A stretch of 64,000 nucleotides of DNA from an uncultured Prevotella sp. (GTDB lineage Bacteria > Bacteroidota > Bacteroidia > Bacteroidales > Bacteroidaceae). The notes beneath the pieces were generated by a model. It was not told where the DNA came from, searched no databases, and saw only the letters and a program-made list of their open reading frames with translations. The position numbers were made by a program, and so were the translations under genes. The stretch is from contig CAMIVY010000011.1 of the NCBI GenBank assembly GCA_946402275.1, positions 1-64,000 on the forward strand, given 5' to 3'. Of the stretch, positions 7,415 through 15,757 are shown piece after piece (the stretch's first letter is position 1; the number at the start of each line of letters is the position of its first letter).

Positions 7415-8317
7415 TTATTGCCATAGCGGCTCGCTCTCCCATCCGCGAGGGAAGCCCATTGCCGCAATATCTATATCAGGATAGTTCGCAAGTAGTGTAT
7501 CTATCTTAACTTTCATGTCATTTTGCGGTGAAATGACATCCAAAAAGTATTTGATAATACACAGATTGAAATAGATACGAAGTGGATCTGTAGGTAGAGA
7601 AATCCAATGTCCAGTCATACGATTTGGCATCATAGGACGGATTGTGTTCTGTTTGTTCCAAACACGTGCATGATGGCAACATGAGTTACGAGTCAGAGCA
7701 ACAATTGTAAGCCATGATTCAAAAGGAGCAACTTGCAAGCCAAACTTCTGGGCTATACGTTTCTTTATCCGAGGAACCCGAATATTGCTATATATATTGG
7801 TGAGGACACCGAAAGGTAGCACTTCTGCCAGAATCCATGCAGGAGGATAGGCATCTGAATATGTCTGTTTGAAATGGTCGATAAAATCCTCTCGTGAGCG
7901 ACGTAACTCTGCATCAATCAAATCCATAGTATGCCGAAATTTCCCTGCATCGATGAAGTTGCGACTTTCTGTCATCCAAAATGGGTCATTTGTCATCTCA
8001 CTGCCTATATTAACTATAGCACTGCGAACAGCTACCTCTATCTTTTCAATCTCATTGAAGATAAGCAGACGCAACTTCTTATCAAAGCGATAGAGCATCA
8101 TCACCTGATTAAAGGACGTATTGGGCTTATAGCGGTGCTGATTCTTTGGCATCTGCAATAATGGGTACATATAGGCAGACAAACGATAATAGCCTATATA
8201 CTCAAGGTAACTTTCTGCCTTGGCAGTATCTGTAACTGTCAAACCACGTGACTGCAATAACCTGACAAGGTCATGCGCATTGGTATAAGATTTCAGAAAT
8301 GGTACTCTGTTGCTCAT
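7415..8317 (-). CDS. Abi_2 (AbiD/AbiF-like) HEPN abortive-infection protein
   Basis: 300 residues of the Abi_2 family, linked in other bacteria to abortive phage infection. The HEPN ribonuclease signature R-N-x3-H-H is present in VALTRNSCCHHARVWN, and the N-terminal block SRGLTVTDTAKAESYLEYIGYYRLSAY is typical. I chose the ATG at 8317 (MSNRVPFLKSYT) rather than one 27 bp upstream, because the upstream codon lies inside the paired region of the leader RNA. A TACCTTTGC promoter box (8390-8382) gives a leader of about 60 nt with a hairpin and U-rich tail. HEPN proteins of this family are thought to cleave RNA; the target here is unknown. The AAATAAAG spacing to the preceding convergent gene is only 9 bp. 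Confidence 0.85.
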   Translation of the reverse strand: MSNRVPFLKSYTNAHDLVRLLQSRGLTVTDTAKAESYLEYIGYYRLSAYMYPLLQMPKNQHRYKPNTSFNQVMMLYRFDKKLRLLIFNEIEKIEVAVRSAIVNIGSEMTNDPFWMTESRNFIDAGKFRHTMDLIDAELRRSREDFIDHFKQTYSDAYPPAWILAEVLPFGVLTNIYSNIRVPRIKKRIAQKFGLQVAPFESWLTIVALTRNSCCHHARVWNKQNTIRPMMPNRMTGHWISLPTDPLRIYFNLCIIKYFLDVISPQNDMKVKIDTLLANYPDIDIAAMGFPRGWESEPLWQ

Positions 8318-8324
8318 TGTATAA

Positions 8325-8380
8325 AAATAAAACGACCCGCACATTTGAGCATCGTTGAGAGGCTTGGCGGGTTCTAGTGG
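8325..8380 (-). ncRNA. Structured leader RNA of the Abi_2 gene (abiF-motif-like)
   Basis: The leader runs from about 8378 to 8318. It contains ACCCGC (8372-8367) pairing with GCGGGT (8340-8335) around a 26-nt loop region, followed directly by CGTTTTATTTTT. Hairpin plus U-tract before the start codon could act as an attenuator or as the 3' end of a short separate RNA. A conserved 'abiF' RNA motif upstream of Abi_2 genes in Bacteroidetes has been described from comparative genomics, and position and shape fit. I did not compare it with the published consensus. Confidence 0.6.
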
Positions 8381-8381
8381 T

Positions 8382-8390
8382 GCAAAGGTA
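8382..8390 (-). promoter_or_regulatory. -7 box TACCTTTGC for Abi_2 leader/gene
   Basis: Minus-strand TACCTTTGC matches the Bacteroidetes -7 consensus and would start transcription near 8378, just before the structured leader. Confidence 0.65.
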
Positions 8391-8430
8391 CGAATAATTC
8401 TTGAACAACCAAAGAATTTCCTTAGAAATA

Positions 8431-9393
8431 TTAAGTATTTCGCGAATTTTTAACGTTTATACCCTGAGCTTCCCAATAGGTATCAATGATTTCAAGCATT
8501 TTGTCTGGACCACTTAACTTTTTCACAATTGTACTTTCCTCTGTATTCGCAAATGGATCCGCAAAAACCTCTTTAATGAAATCGACACAAGCTTTGTTGT
8601 CTTCCCCTATCAAATAAAGAGCACTACAAATCTCAATGATGCGATTATGGCTATATAGCTTATTATTTTGAACAACAACTGTCGGCGGAGAAAATTTACC
8701 TTCATTCACGAAGTCTATCGCACAGACTTTTATGGCATTTCTCTCTTCCACACCATATTGATTTAACTGAGCTAAAAACCAGGGCATCACTTTCCCAATA
8801 AGTTCTTCCCTTTGCATTCTTTCTTCTTCAGTCAATGCGTCTTTGTTATCATCTTTAGCGTCATCCTTGAGCTCATTATCAGTTTCATCCCCAACATCAT
8901 CTATTTCTTCCGCTTCTGTCACATTTGCCGAGGCCTCTTCTTTACAGCCAGTAATTTCTTTGTTACCAACATCTGTGTTTACGTCATTAGCTTTAATAAC
9001 ATCAGTATTTTCAGCATTAACGCAGACAGCATCGTCATTGACTGCGTCTGTATCCGTTTGCTTGTTTTCATTTGTAACAAGAACAGCAGGATTTACTTGA
9101 TTCTCCATAGGTGCAGTATTGGTTATAGGCTTAACCAAGTCCATAAACCCTACACCTGCTAACACCAAAGCAGCCAGGACACCTACCCCACCTAATAGAT
9201 ACCAGTCAAGAGGTTGACCTGCCCCATTTGGATGCCACATCATAATATATAATAGGTATGCGATGGATATAAATGAAAGTCCAAAGCATAGCCACTTTCG
9301 CATTGGCGACTTGAAACGAGCCATCAATACAAAGATAGCGAGAAATAGTAGCACTACCAATGCAACCAACCAAGGAAACGTTAATGTTATCAT
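8431..9393 (-). CDS. Membrane protein of unknown function with acidic linker
   Basis: 320 residues from the ATG at 9393 (MITLTFPWLV). An ATG 33 bp further upstream would lie before the likely transcription start, because a TAATTTTGC box sits at 9421-9413. Three hydrophobic helices lie in the first 90 residues. They are followed by a long Asp/Glu/Asn-rich low-complexity linker (about 95-195, repeats of the type ENTDVIKANDVNTDVGNKE), then a folded helical C-terminal domain (LTEEERMQREELIGKVMPWF onward). I do not recognise the C-terminal domain. It sits beside the Abi_2 gene and is transcribed toward it, but has its own promoter. Confidence 0.7.
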   Translation of the reverse strand: MITLTFPWLVALVVLLFLAIFVLMARFKSPMRKWLCFGLSFISIAYLLYIMMWHPNGAGQPLDWYLLGGVGVLAALVLAGVGFMDLVKPITNTAPMENQVNPAVLVTNENKQTDTDAVNDDAVCVNAENTDVIKANDVNTDVGNKEITGCKEEASANVTEAEEIDDVGDETDNELKDDAKDDNKDALTEEERMQREELIGKVMPWFLAQLNQYGVEERNAIKVCAIDFVNEGKFSPPTVVVQNNKLYSHNRIIEICSALYLIGEDNKACVDFIKEVFADPFANTEESTIVKKLSGPDKMLEIIDTYWEAQGINVKNSRNT

Positions 9394-9617
9394 AACAATC
9401 TTTTTACGGAGTGCAAAATTACACAATAAAAACCATAACCAAATAGTGTTGAAAATAAAAATCCAAAATTTAACACTTCAGCCTGACACACATGAAGGAT
9501 GACATACATGATACTAATTGCGAACTTCACAGTTAAACAATCTAAATGACTATAAGCCGAAAAACGATACTTATGGATGCTTATTGCTACGCACTATCTA
9601 CTATTAAAAAATTGGGA

Positions 9618-9745
9618 TATATTTGCGACACGCTGCTGTATCTTACTGATTTTCAACCACAATTATTTTCGAGGAGGTGAAGTAATTCACAGAGAATTAT
9701 CAGATAGGAATCGTGCAGCTCATACGGGCTGCACGATTTATTTTT
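9618..9745 (+). ncRNA. Candidate small RNA with own promoter and terminator
   Basis: In the 378-bp gap between two minus-strand genes, a perfect TATATTTGC box (9618-9626) on the + strand is followed about 80 nt later by a strong terminator (9709-9745). The implied transcript of about 115 nt (9630-9745) contains GAGGAGGTGAAG, an SD-like run that is rare in Bacteroidetes. A short frame crosses it but shows no protein-like composition. No named family was recognised. Confidence 0.45.
9709..9745 (+). terminator. Intrinsic terminator
   Basis: 11-bp stem AATCGTGCAGC / GCTGCACGATT with an 8-nt loop, followed by TATTTTT on the + strand. No + strand gene ends nearby, which is why a small RNA is proposed upstream. 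Confidence 0.75.
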
Positions 9746-9771
9746 CCTGCTGGTATCCTTGCACCATGATT

Positions 9772-11037
9772 CTATAACATATTCAGGAAAATGGAGATGA
9801 CGCCCGTGTTGATGAGGTCGGCGAACATGGCGCCAATGATGGGAACGATGAGGAAGGGCTTGACGGTATAGCGGTATTTATAGCATACTGCACTCATATT
9901 GGCCATGGCATTGGGGGTGGCGCCAAGACCGAAACCACATATTCCTGCGCAGAGGATGGCAGCATCGTAGTCGCGACCTAACAGGGGGAAGGCTACGAAA
10001 TAAGCCAAGAGTGCCATCATGACAACCTGAGAGACCAAAATAACAATCAATGGCAGGGCGAGGCTTTGCAGTTCCCACAACTTCAAGGATATCATGGCCA
10101 TACCGAGGAACAAGGACAGACAGATGTTGCCGACACTGATAATGCGGTCCATATCCAACATCTTGTCGGCTTTAACCCATTTGCCGTCTTCCTTGTATCT
10201 AAAGAGTCCTATGGTGTTACGGACAATGGCAGCAAGAATCAAGGCACCAAAATAGGTCGGGAACGTGATACCCGACTTTGCAAACAGCCAACTCAAGAAG
10301 GTGCCACCGCCCATGACGATAATAATACCATAGGAAGCCTTGGCATATTGCTGGAACTCCTGCTCGTTGGTACTGATACGCTTGGCACGGCCTGTTGGTG
10401 ACGCCTCGTCGCTCTCAATACCAGCCATGGCAGGGTCAATCTCAGCGTCTTGCTGTATCTGTTCGTGTGTCAGTTTCGTGCGGATAATCCTCTCCGCCAG
10501 CGGACCGCCTATCATGGAACCGGCTATCAGCCCAAAAGTTGCTGCTGCCATACCGATGGTGCCTGCGCCATGCAGTCCCATCTGCTCCAGAACACTTGCA
10601 AAACCGCCTGCCGTTCCGTGACCACCCGTCATAGAAATACTTCCTGACGCCATGCCTATCAGAGGATGAGCTCCCATGAGTCGCGTAATGAGCATTGGCA
10701 TCAAGTTCTGCATGGCTATGATGAATACCAGCAAGCCAAGCATGATAGCCAGCAGTTTTCCTCCCTGTCGGATGACTTTCAGATCGCTCTGGAACCCCAC
10801 GCTGGTAAAGAAGGCCAGCATGAAGACATCCTTCAACGTATCGTCGAACGACACTTCGATGTGGAACCAGCTATAGAGTATCAGGGTAACCAACGAGAAG
10901 ATGAGACCACCGCTCACTGGCGACGGCATGCAGAACTTTTGCAGGAAAGCGACCTTTCGCGTCAATGCCATGCCAACGGTAAGTGCCAAGGCACCTATGC
11001 CGGCTGTCTGTATCATGTTTAGCTCAATCGTTGTCAT
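9772..11037 (-). CDS. gltS: GltS sodium/glutamate symporter
   Basis: 421 residues with about ten hydrophobic segments and the typical GltS blocks: TGGHGTAGGFASVLEQMG (the Gly-rich re-entrant loop), GLIAGSMIGGPLAERII, and near the end GFGLGATPNAMANMSAVCYKY, the second re-entrant motif. A charged cytoplasmic loop of about 45 residues lies in the middle, as in other family members. It should import glutamate with Na+ across the inner membrane. It begins 20 bp after the stop of the outer-membrane barrel gene on the same strand, so both probably form one transcript. Confidence 0.92.
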   Translation of the reverse strand: MTTIELNMIQTAGIGALALTVGMALTRKVAFLQKFCMPSPVSGGLIFSLVTLILYSWFHIEVSFDDTLKDVFMLAFFTSVGFQSDLKVIRQGGKLLAIMLGLLVFIIAMQNLMPMLITRLMGAHPLIGMASGSISMTGGHGTAGGFASVLEQMGLHGAGTIGMAAATFGLIAGSMIGGPLAERIIRTKLTHEQIQQDAEIDPAMAGIESDEASPTGRAKRISTNEQEFQQYAKASYGIIIVMGGGTFLSWLFAKSGITFPTYFGALILAAIVRNTIGLFRYKEDGKWVKADKMLDMDRIISVGNICLSLFLGMAMISLKLWELQSLALPLIVILVSQVVMMALLAYFVAFPLLGRDYDAAILCAGICGFGLGATPNAMANMSAVCYKYRYTVKPFLIVPIIGAMFADLINTGVISIFLNML

Positions 11038-11057
11038 ATTCTACACCTTATTATATA

Positions 11058-12647
11058 TTAGAATCTATACTGCAACTTGATATTAGCGGCATGTCGGTTG
11101 ACTTTGGCCTTTGTGCAGAAGGCATCGAACATGTCGTGCCAGTCAATGCCCATGTGCCAATGCTTGCCCAACTGCTTGTTGACAGACAGGCATCCATACA
11201 CAGGTGTGCCGAACGCTTCACGATATGGAGCCTTGTCAGTATAATATACCAACTGCATGCCTATCTGCCACGAATGAGGAAGATAGGCGGTAGGGGCAAG
11301 ACGCAATGAGGTAAAGACATCACTTGCGGCTATATACAGATTGGCACCGCCCGTCAGCGTGAGCCATTTCGTTTTCCAGTAGGCGGAAGCAAAAACCTCG
11401 GCGAAGTTGTCATCGCCTTCAACCAGGTAATAGCTAGTCTCCGTCTGTACTGTGAATTTCGGCTTGCTATAGGTATAGGCAAACTTTATCTGGTTGATAT
11501 CCCATTCTTCCAGGTTTTGCCTAACATACAACCAGTCATTATACCCGAGCGAAACGGTATTCAGGAAGAGAGCCTCGTAGGCGGGATTATAATACTTTCG
11601 ATAATAGCCCAACTGAAACTGGTTGCGGTTGTCGGGCACATAAATGGCGCAGGCATTGGTATTGTTGCGGGTGTCATCATAATCCCTGTTATCACCCTCG
11701 TCGGTCAGTCTGTAGCCATAGAACATGATTCGGTTACCAGCCGTGAAACGCCATTGGGGTAAGGTATAGGTGAACTGCAGGTAGATGTCATTATTAAAGA
11801 TGCGCCAATTCCAGTCCCTGGACTTTTGACTGGTCATGAGGTAATCACCTTCAACGCCCAGCATCATAGACAGCCGCTTGGTAAACAACGGGGTATTCAG
11901 CTCGACAGTGTACATCGGCAGCTTGTTGGTAACGAACTGTTCGCTGGAATACTGATAACCACCCACGAGGAGCAGCTCGGTGCCTATGTCATTGAAGGTA
12001 TGGAAATATCGTGCCCTGCCCAGCACTTTTCGCATCATTTTATTGGGCTGTTCAATAAACTGCTGAGTGAAATAGGTCAACAGTTTGTTGCGGTCATCAA
12101 AGCGGTTAGTCATGTGGAGCGTCAAATACTCCCTACTCCCCTCCTTATAGCGATAGGTTGCATTAGCATAGACATCGGTGCTTTTACTGCCATAAAGCGC
12201 ATTGATGGTTCCGCTCCCTTCAGCATTCTTGCCAAAACCTCCCTGTCCCTCGACGAAGCCTTTCAGCCCAGCGGGCGTCTTCATGTTGATATCCAGCACA
12301 TTACCCGTACCAATAGTACCCTTGGCAACGCCCGTATTGTCACAAATCTGGATCTTTTCAATATCCTTGGCCTTCATCTGGCTTAGGATAAGCCTGTCGT
12401 CGCCATTGAACGGGACATTGTCAATGCGGAGGTTGTAAAAAGTGATAATTTCTTCATAGTCCGTAATCAACAAGTCGGGCACCATCTGCAGCACATCCAT
12501 CAACGTCTCTTCACCCGTCAGTTCCATGCGCTGTGGATAGATAATGTTCCTGTCGGCCTTGATTTCCACGATGGGCAAGCTGTCATCTGCAAACCCGGAG
12601 GTAGATAAAAGCCAGAAAGCTATCAATATCAGGAGACAACGATGCAT
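11058..12647 (-). CDS. Short TonB-receptor-like outer-membrane barrel protein
   Basis: 529 residues. Signal peptide (1-20, ending TSGFADD), a TonB-receptor plug-like domain (about 25-135; ELTGEETLMDVLQMVPDLLI, then GTGNVLDINMKT), then a barrel with many amphipathic Tyr/Trp strands and a final aromatic residue (KLQYRF), the usual outer-membrane insertion signal. It is much shorter than SusC-type receptors and lacks the carboxypeptidase-like N-terminal domain. Substrate is unknown. A TATCTTTGT box at 12691-12683 gives the promoter. Downstream in the same operon is GltS, so a role in getting amino acids or peptides through the outer membrane is possible but only inferred. Confidence 0.78.
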   Translation of the reverse strand: MHRCLLILIAFWLLSTSGFADDSLPIVEIKADRNIIYPQRMELTGEETLMDVLQMVPDLLITDYEEIITFYNLRIDNVPFNGDDRLILSQMKAKDIEKIQICDNTGVAKGTIGTGNVLDINMKTPAGLKGFVEGQGGFGKNAEGSGTINALYGSKSTDVYANATYRYKEGSREYLTLHMTNRFDDRNKLLTYFTQQFIEQPNKMMRKVLGRARYFHTFNDIGTELLLVGGYQYSSEQFVTNKLPMYTVELNTPLFTKRLSMMLGVEGDYLMTSQKSRDWNWRIFNNDIYLQFTYTLPQWRFTAGNRIMFYGYRLTDEGDNRDYDDTRNNTNACAIYVPDNRNQFQLGYYRKYYNPAYEALFLNTVSLGYNDWLYVRQNLEEWDINQIKFAYTYSKPKFTVQTETSYYLVEGDDNFAEVFASAYWKTKWLTLTGGANLYIAASDVFTSLRLAPTAYLPHSWQIGMQLVYYTDKAPYREAFGTPVYGCLSVNKQLGKHWHMGIDWHDMFDAFCTKAKVNRHAANIKLQYRF

Positions 12648-12682
12648 ACGACTAGAGCAAATAAAAGTGTTAGTAATATGTC

Positions 12683-12691
12683 ACAAAGATA
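12683..12691 (-). promoter_or_regulatory. -7 box TATCTTTGT for the barrel-gltS operon
   Basis: A Bacteroidetes-type -7 box 36 nt upstream of the barrel gene start codon on the minus strand. Confidence 0.6.
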
Positions 12692-12845
12692 CGAAGAATA
12701 ATTGATTGTTCTTTATTTTTTTGTTTTTTTAAGTTTTCCTAGTGCCCATTCCGTTTGGAAAACACAGCCGCACCACTGATGACTTTTGCCTATTTCATAC
12801 GTCTTCAAAAATAAAGAACAAACAAATCAAAAAAAGGAGAAAATT

Positions 12846-13733
12846 ATGAACAACAGCAAGTATCATGGCGTGGTGGTACCCATGGTGACCCCCGTCACTC
12901 AGGACGGACGACTGGACACAGAGGCCGTAAAAAAGATTATCAATTTCTTTGCTGAGAACAAGGTGGCACCTCTGCTCATGGGAACGACCGGCGAGGGAAA
13001 CAGTGTGAGCCAGGCTGACGGCCAGCTGATGGTGGACACCGCAGTGCAGGCGGCAAACGGCAGGATTCTGATATATGCCGGACTGACTGGCAACTGCTTC
13101 AGCGAACAAGTGCAACAGGCAGAAGTTTATTCAGCTTTGGGTGCCGACGTGATTGTTGCCACGCTGCCCACGTATTATGCGTTGACTGACGATCAGATGT
13201 ATGAATACTACAAGACGTTGGCCGACTGCATCACGGGTCCGCTGATGCTTTATAACATCTTGGCAACAACCCACATGTCTATTCCCGTGGATGTCATCAA
13301 GCGGCTGGCCGACCATCCCAACATCGTGGGTCTGAAGGATTCCGAGCGCGACCTTGAGCGCATGGCTCAGTGCATCGAGATTACCAAGACGCACGACGAT
13401 TTCGCCTACTTCTGCGGCTGGGCTGCACAGAGTGCCCACTCGCTGGAACTGGGAGGCAACGGCATCGTTCCCTCCACAGGCAACTACGTTCCCGATATGT
13501 TCCAACAGCTGTTCGAGGCTGCTGTGGCAGGCGACTGGGCAACGGCCAACCGTCTGCAGGACGAGACCAACGAGATTGCCAAGATTTACCAGAAGGACCG
13601 CACGCTCGGCCAGAGCCTTAGCGCCCTGAAGGTGATGATGCAGACGAAAGGGCTCTGCGAGCCTTGGATGCTCATGCCACTGACGAGGCTCACTGCCGAC
13701 GAAGAAAAAGCCATCAAGGACCAACTGAAGTAA
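12846..13733 (+). CDS. DapA/NanA-superfamily aldolase (dihydrodipicolinate synthase family)
   Basis: 295 residues, normal for the class I aldolase family that includes DHDPS, N-acetylneuraminate lyase and KDG-type aldolases. Motifs: GTTGEGNS at 46-53 (carboxylate binding), Tyr136 in LMLYNILAT, and the Schiff-base Lys164 in VGLKDSE. I use the ATG at 12846, preceded by an AAGGAGAAAATT ribosome-binding region, rather than an ATG 60 bp upstream. With an SSS transporter 3 bp downstream and a C4 sugar-acid kinase/dehydrogenase further on, a catabolic sugar-acid aldolase is more likely than lysine synthesis. The exact substrate cannot be read from sequence. Confidence 0.8.
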   Translation: MNNSKYHGVVVPMVTPVTQDGRLDTEAVKKIINFFAENKVAPLLMGTTGEGNSVSQADGQLMVDTAVQAANGRILIYAGLTGNCFSEQVQQAEVYSALGADVIVATLPTYYALTDDQMYEYYKTLADCITGPLMLYNILATTHMSIPVDVIKRLADHPNIVGLKDSERDLERMAQCIEITKTHDDFAYFCGWAAQSAHSLELGGNGIVPSTGNYVPDMFQQLFEAAVAGDWATANRLQDETNEIAKIYQKDRTLGQSLSALKVMMQTKGLCEPWMLMPLTRLTADEEKAIKDQLK

Positions 13734-13736
13734 GCC

Positions 13737-15290
13737 ATGCATATTATAGACTACATCATCGTCATTTTGTCGATAGCCGCCGCTATCGTCGTGGGCATGT
13801 ACTTCGCCCACAAGCAGAAAGACACGTCGCAGTATTTTGCCGGAGGTGGCAAGATTCCCGCCTGGGCGGTGGGCATCAGCATCTTCGCCACGCTGATATC
13901 GAGTGTCACGTTCCTCGCCTACCCGGGTGCCGCGTATGCCGACAACTGGATACTCTTGGTGCAGGGACTGATGGTTCCGATTGTCCTGTTGGCGCTCGTC
14001 GGCATCATCGTGCCGCTGTTCCGCAAGGTCATCCGCCTCAGCACCTACGAGTACTTCGAGCGGCGCTTCGGACTCTTTGCGCGTCTCTACTCGTCGTTTG
14101 CCTTCACGCTGGGCCACTTCTCGAAGGCCGGCACGGTGTTCTTCCTTGTCAGCATGGCCCTGGCCACCTTCCTCAATATCGACATCTATGCCATCGTGCT
14201 CATCCTGGGCATTACGATTATCATCCTGACGCTGTTTGGCGGCATGGAGGCCATCGTGTGGATGGACGTGGCGCAGGGGTTCCTGCTCATCGGCGGCGGC
14301 ATTATCTGCATCGGCATCCTGCTGTTCGGCATCGAGGGCGGACCGGCGGAGACGTTCCGCATCGCCTCGGAGTACGACAAGATTTCGTTCGGTCCCTACG
14401 ACTGGGACCTGACGCAGCTGACGTTCATCGTGATGGTGCTCAACGGCATCTTCTACGCCTTGCAGAAATATGGCACCGACCAGACCATCGTGCAGCGCTA
14501 TCTGGCTGCCAAGAACGACCACGAGGCGAAGAAGGCGGCGTACATCGGCGTGCTGATGTCGGTACCCATCTGGGCACTGTTCATGTTCATCGGCACGGCG
14601 CTCTTTGCCTACTACCATGCCGAGGGCGCGCCCCTCTTGCCTGAGGGCATCAAGGCCGACGAGGTGTTCCCCTACTTCATCGCCCATGAGTTGCCCGTAG
14701 GCATCCGCGGACTCATCATCGCAGCCCTGGCGGCGGCAGCCATCTCGTCGCTGGACTCAGACCTGAACTGCCTGTCGGCCATTGCCGTACAGGACTACTA
14801 CAAGCGTTTCCGCAAAGAGGCTACCGACCAGCAGCAACTGCGCTTCGGCCGTTGGATGGTGGTGGCTGCCGGCGTGGGAGCCATCGGGGTAGCCTGTCTC
14901 TATATCTCCTGGGGCGGCGAAGGCGTGCTGGGAGCCCTGTTCTCGCTCTACGCCATCTTCTCGGCGGGTATCGTGGGTATCTTCATCCTCGGACTGTTCT
15001 CGCGTCGTGCCAACAAGCAGGGCCTCTACATCGGCATTGCCGCTGCCGTGCTCTATACCGCATACGCCGTGCTGACCTCGACGAAGGTGGATATCGATGG
15101 CGACGGCGTGAAACAGACGCTGATAGACCTGGGCAACTGGAACTTCGCACACCATAAATACATGTTGGGCGTTTATAGTCACCTCATCGTCCTCGTCGTG
15201 GGCTATGTGGCCAGTTTCTTCTTCAAGACGCCGCTGGCCGACAAGGAACTGACCATCTGGGGCTACTTGGAGGAGCGGAAAAAAGCCTGA
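13737..15290 (+). CDS. SSS-family sodium:solute symporter
   Basis: 517 residues with about 13-14 transmembrane helices. Family blocks: the N-terminal DTSQYFAGGGKIPAWAVGIS, STYEYFERRFG, the Na+-site helix AALAAAAISSLDSDLNCLSAI, and a periplasmic loop. The relatives are SLC5-type transporters for sugars, sialic acid or organic acids; given the neighbours a sugar acid is likely. It starts 3 bp after the aldolase stop, so they are co-transcribed. The stop TGA is followed by 128 sense codons in the same frame through two 42-bp repeat arrays. Confidence 0.88.
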   Translation: MHIIDYIIVILSIAAAIVVGMYFAHKQKDTSQYFAGGGKIPAWAVGISIFATLISSVTFLAYPGAAYADNWILLVQGLMVPIVLLALVGIIVPLFRKVIRLSTYEYFERRFGLFARLYSSFAFTLGHFSKAGTVFFLVSMALATFLNIDIYAIVLILGITIIILTLFGGMEAIVWMDVAQGFLLIGGGIICIGILLFGIEGGPAETFRIASEYDKISFGPYDWDLTQLTFIVMVLNGIFYALQKYGTDQTIVQRYLAAKNDHEAKKAAYIGVLMSVPIWALFMFIGTALFAYYHAEGAPLLPEGIKADEVFPYFIAHELPVGIRGLIIAALAAAAISSLDSDLNCLSAIAVQDYYKRFRKEATDQQQLRFGRWMVVAAGVGAIGVACLYISWGGEGVLGALFSLYAIFSAGIVGIFILGLFSRRANKQGLYIGIAAAVLYTAYAVLTSTKVDIDGDGVKQTLIDLGNWNFAHHKYMLGVYSHLIVLVVGYVASFFFKTPLADKELTIWGYLEERKKA

Positions 15291-15326
15291 GCAGGAGCTA
15301 TTTTTTATTACCCAGTATGGGAAATT

Positions 15327-15578
15327 AAACCAAAGGGGTGTTTTCTTTATTCCGCCTCCGTCGGTATAAAGCCGAAGGGGGCGGTTCTTTATTATACAAT
15401 TTGTAAAATTAAGCCGAAGGGGGCGGTTCTTTATTATACAATTTGTAAAATTAAGCCGAATGGGGCGGTTCTTTATTATACAATTTGTAAAATTAAGCCG
15501 AAGTGGGCGGTTCTTTATTCCTCAATGTTGGAAATTAAGCCGAAGGGGACGGTTCTTTATTTTACAATGTGGGGCATA
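15327..15578. repeat. Tandem 42-bp repeat array, six units
   Basis: Units begin at 15327, 15369, 15411, 15453, 15495 and 15537, each exactly 42 bp. The middle three are almost identical (AAGCCGAAGGGGGCGGTTCT then an AT-rich half). The first and last are more degenerate. The GC half carries a GGGGNCGGTTCTTT core also found in the RAYT-type element at 1742-1914. Since 42 is a multiple of three, one frame reads IKPKGAVLYYTICK repeatedly without stops. Confidence 0.9.
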
Positions 15579-15686
15579 AGTACTTGCTCATCGAGTACTG
15601 TCCGCAAAGCCGTAGCCATAAACACTCGTCTGCCGAGTTCTGTCCGCCAAGCCACGGCGATAAAACTCAGTTGACCGAGTTTTTAC
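15575..15686. repeat. Second tandem 42-bp repeat, about 2.7 units
   Basis: Two complete units (15575-15616 and 15617-15658) share the pattern CATAA...CTGTCCGC.AAGCC...GC, and a partial third runs to about 15686. The sequence is unrelated to the preceding array but has the same 42-bp period (four helical turns) and directly abuts it. It ends 33 bp before the -7 box of the AraC-type gene. Confidence 0.75.
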
Positions 15687-15718
15687 GAAAAAGTATTGGC
15701 GGTAAAAAATCTTTTTCG

Positions 15719-15727
15719 TATCTTTGC
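15719..15727 (+). promoter_or_regulatory. -7 box TATCTTTGC for the AraC-type gene and downstream catabolic genes
   Basis: A perfect TAnnTTTGC box 31 nt before the ATG at 15758, immediately downstream of the 42-bp repeat arrays. Confidence 0.7.
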
Positions 15728-15757
15728 AAACGAAACCCCTTTTAAACCCCCAAGACA

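Noticed and set aside
9577..9777. 66-codon plus-strand frame across the candidate small RNA
   Set aside because: It reads through a strong terminator hairpin, is Cys/Trp-rich and lacks protein-like character; an RNA is the better explanation.
12786..12845. Upstream ATG giving a 20-residue N-terminal extension on the aldolase
   Set aside because: The extension is Lys/Gln/Asn-rich without homology, and the ATG at 12846 has a good ribosome-binding region and gives the usual family start.
13131..14687. Long minus-strand open frame (518 codons) opposite the aldolase and transporter genes
   Set aside because: It mirrors two convincing plus-strand genes in GC-rich DNA, and its translation is His/Asp/Glu-rich low-complexity, as expected for an antisense shadow.
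15327..15686. CRISPR array
   Set aside because: The units are contiguous 42-bp tandem repeats without unique spacers, and no cas genes are present.
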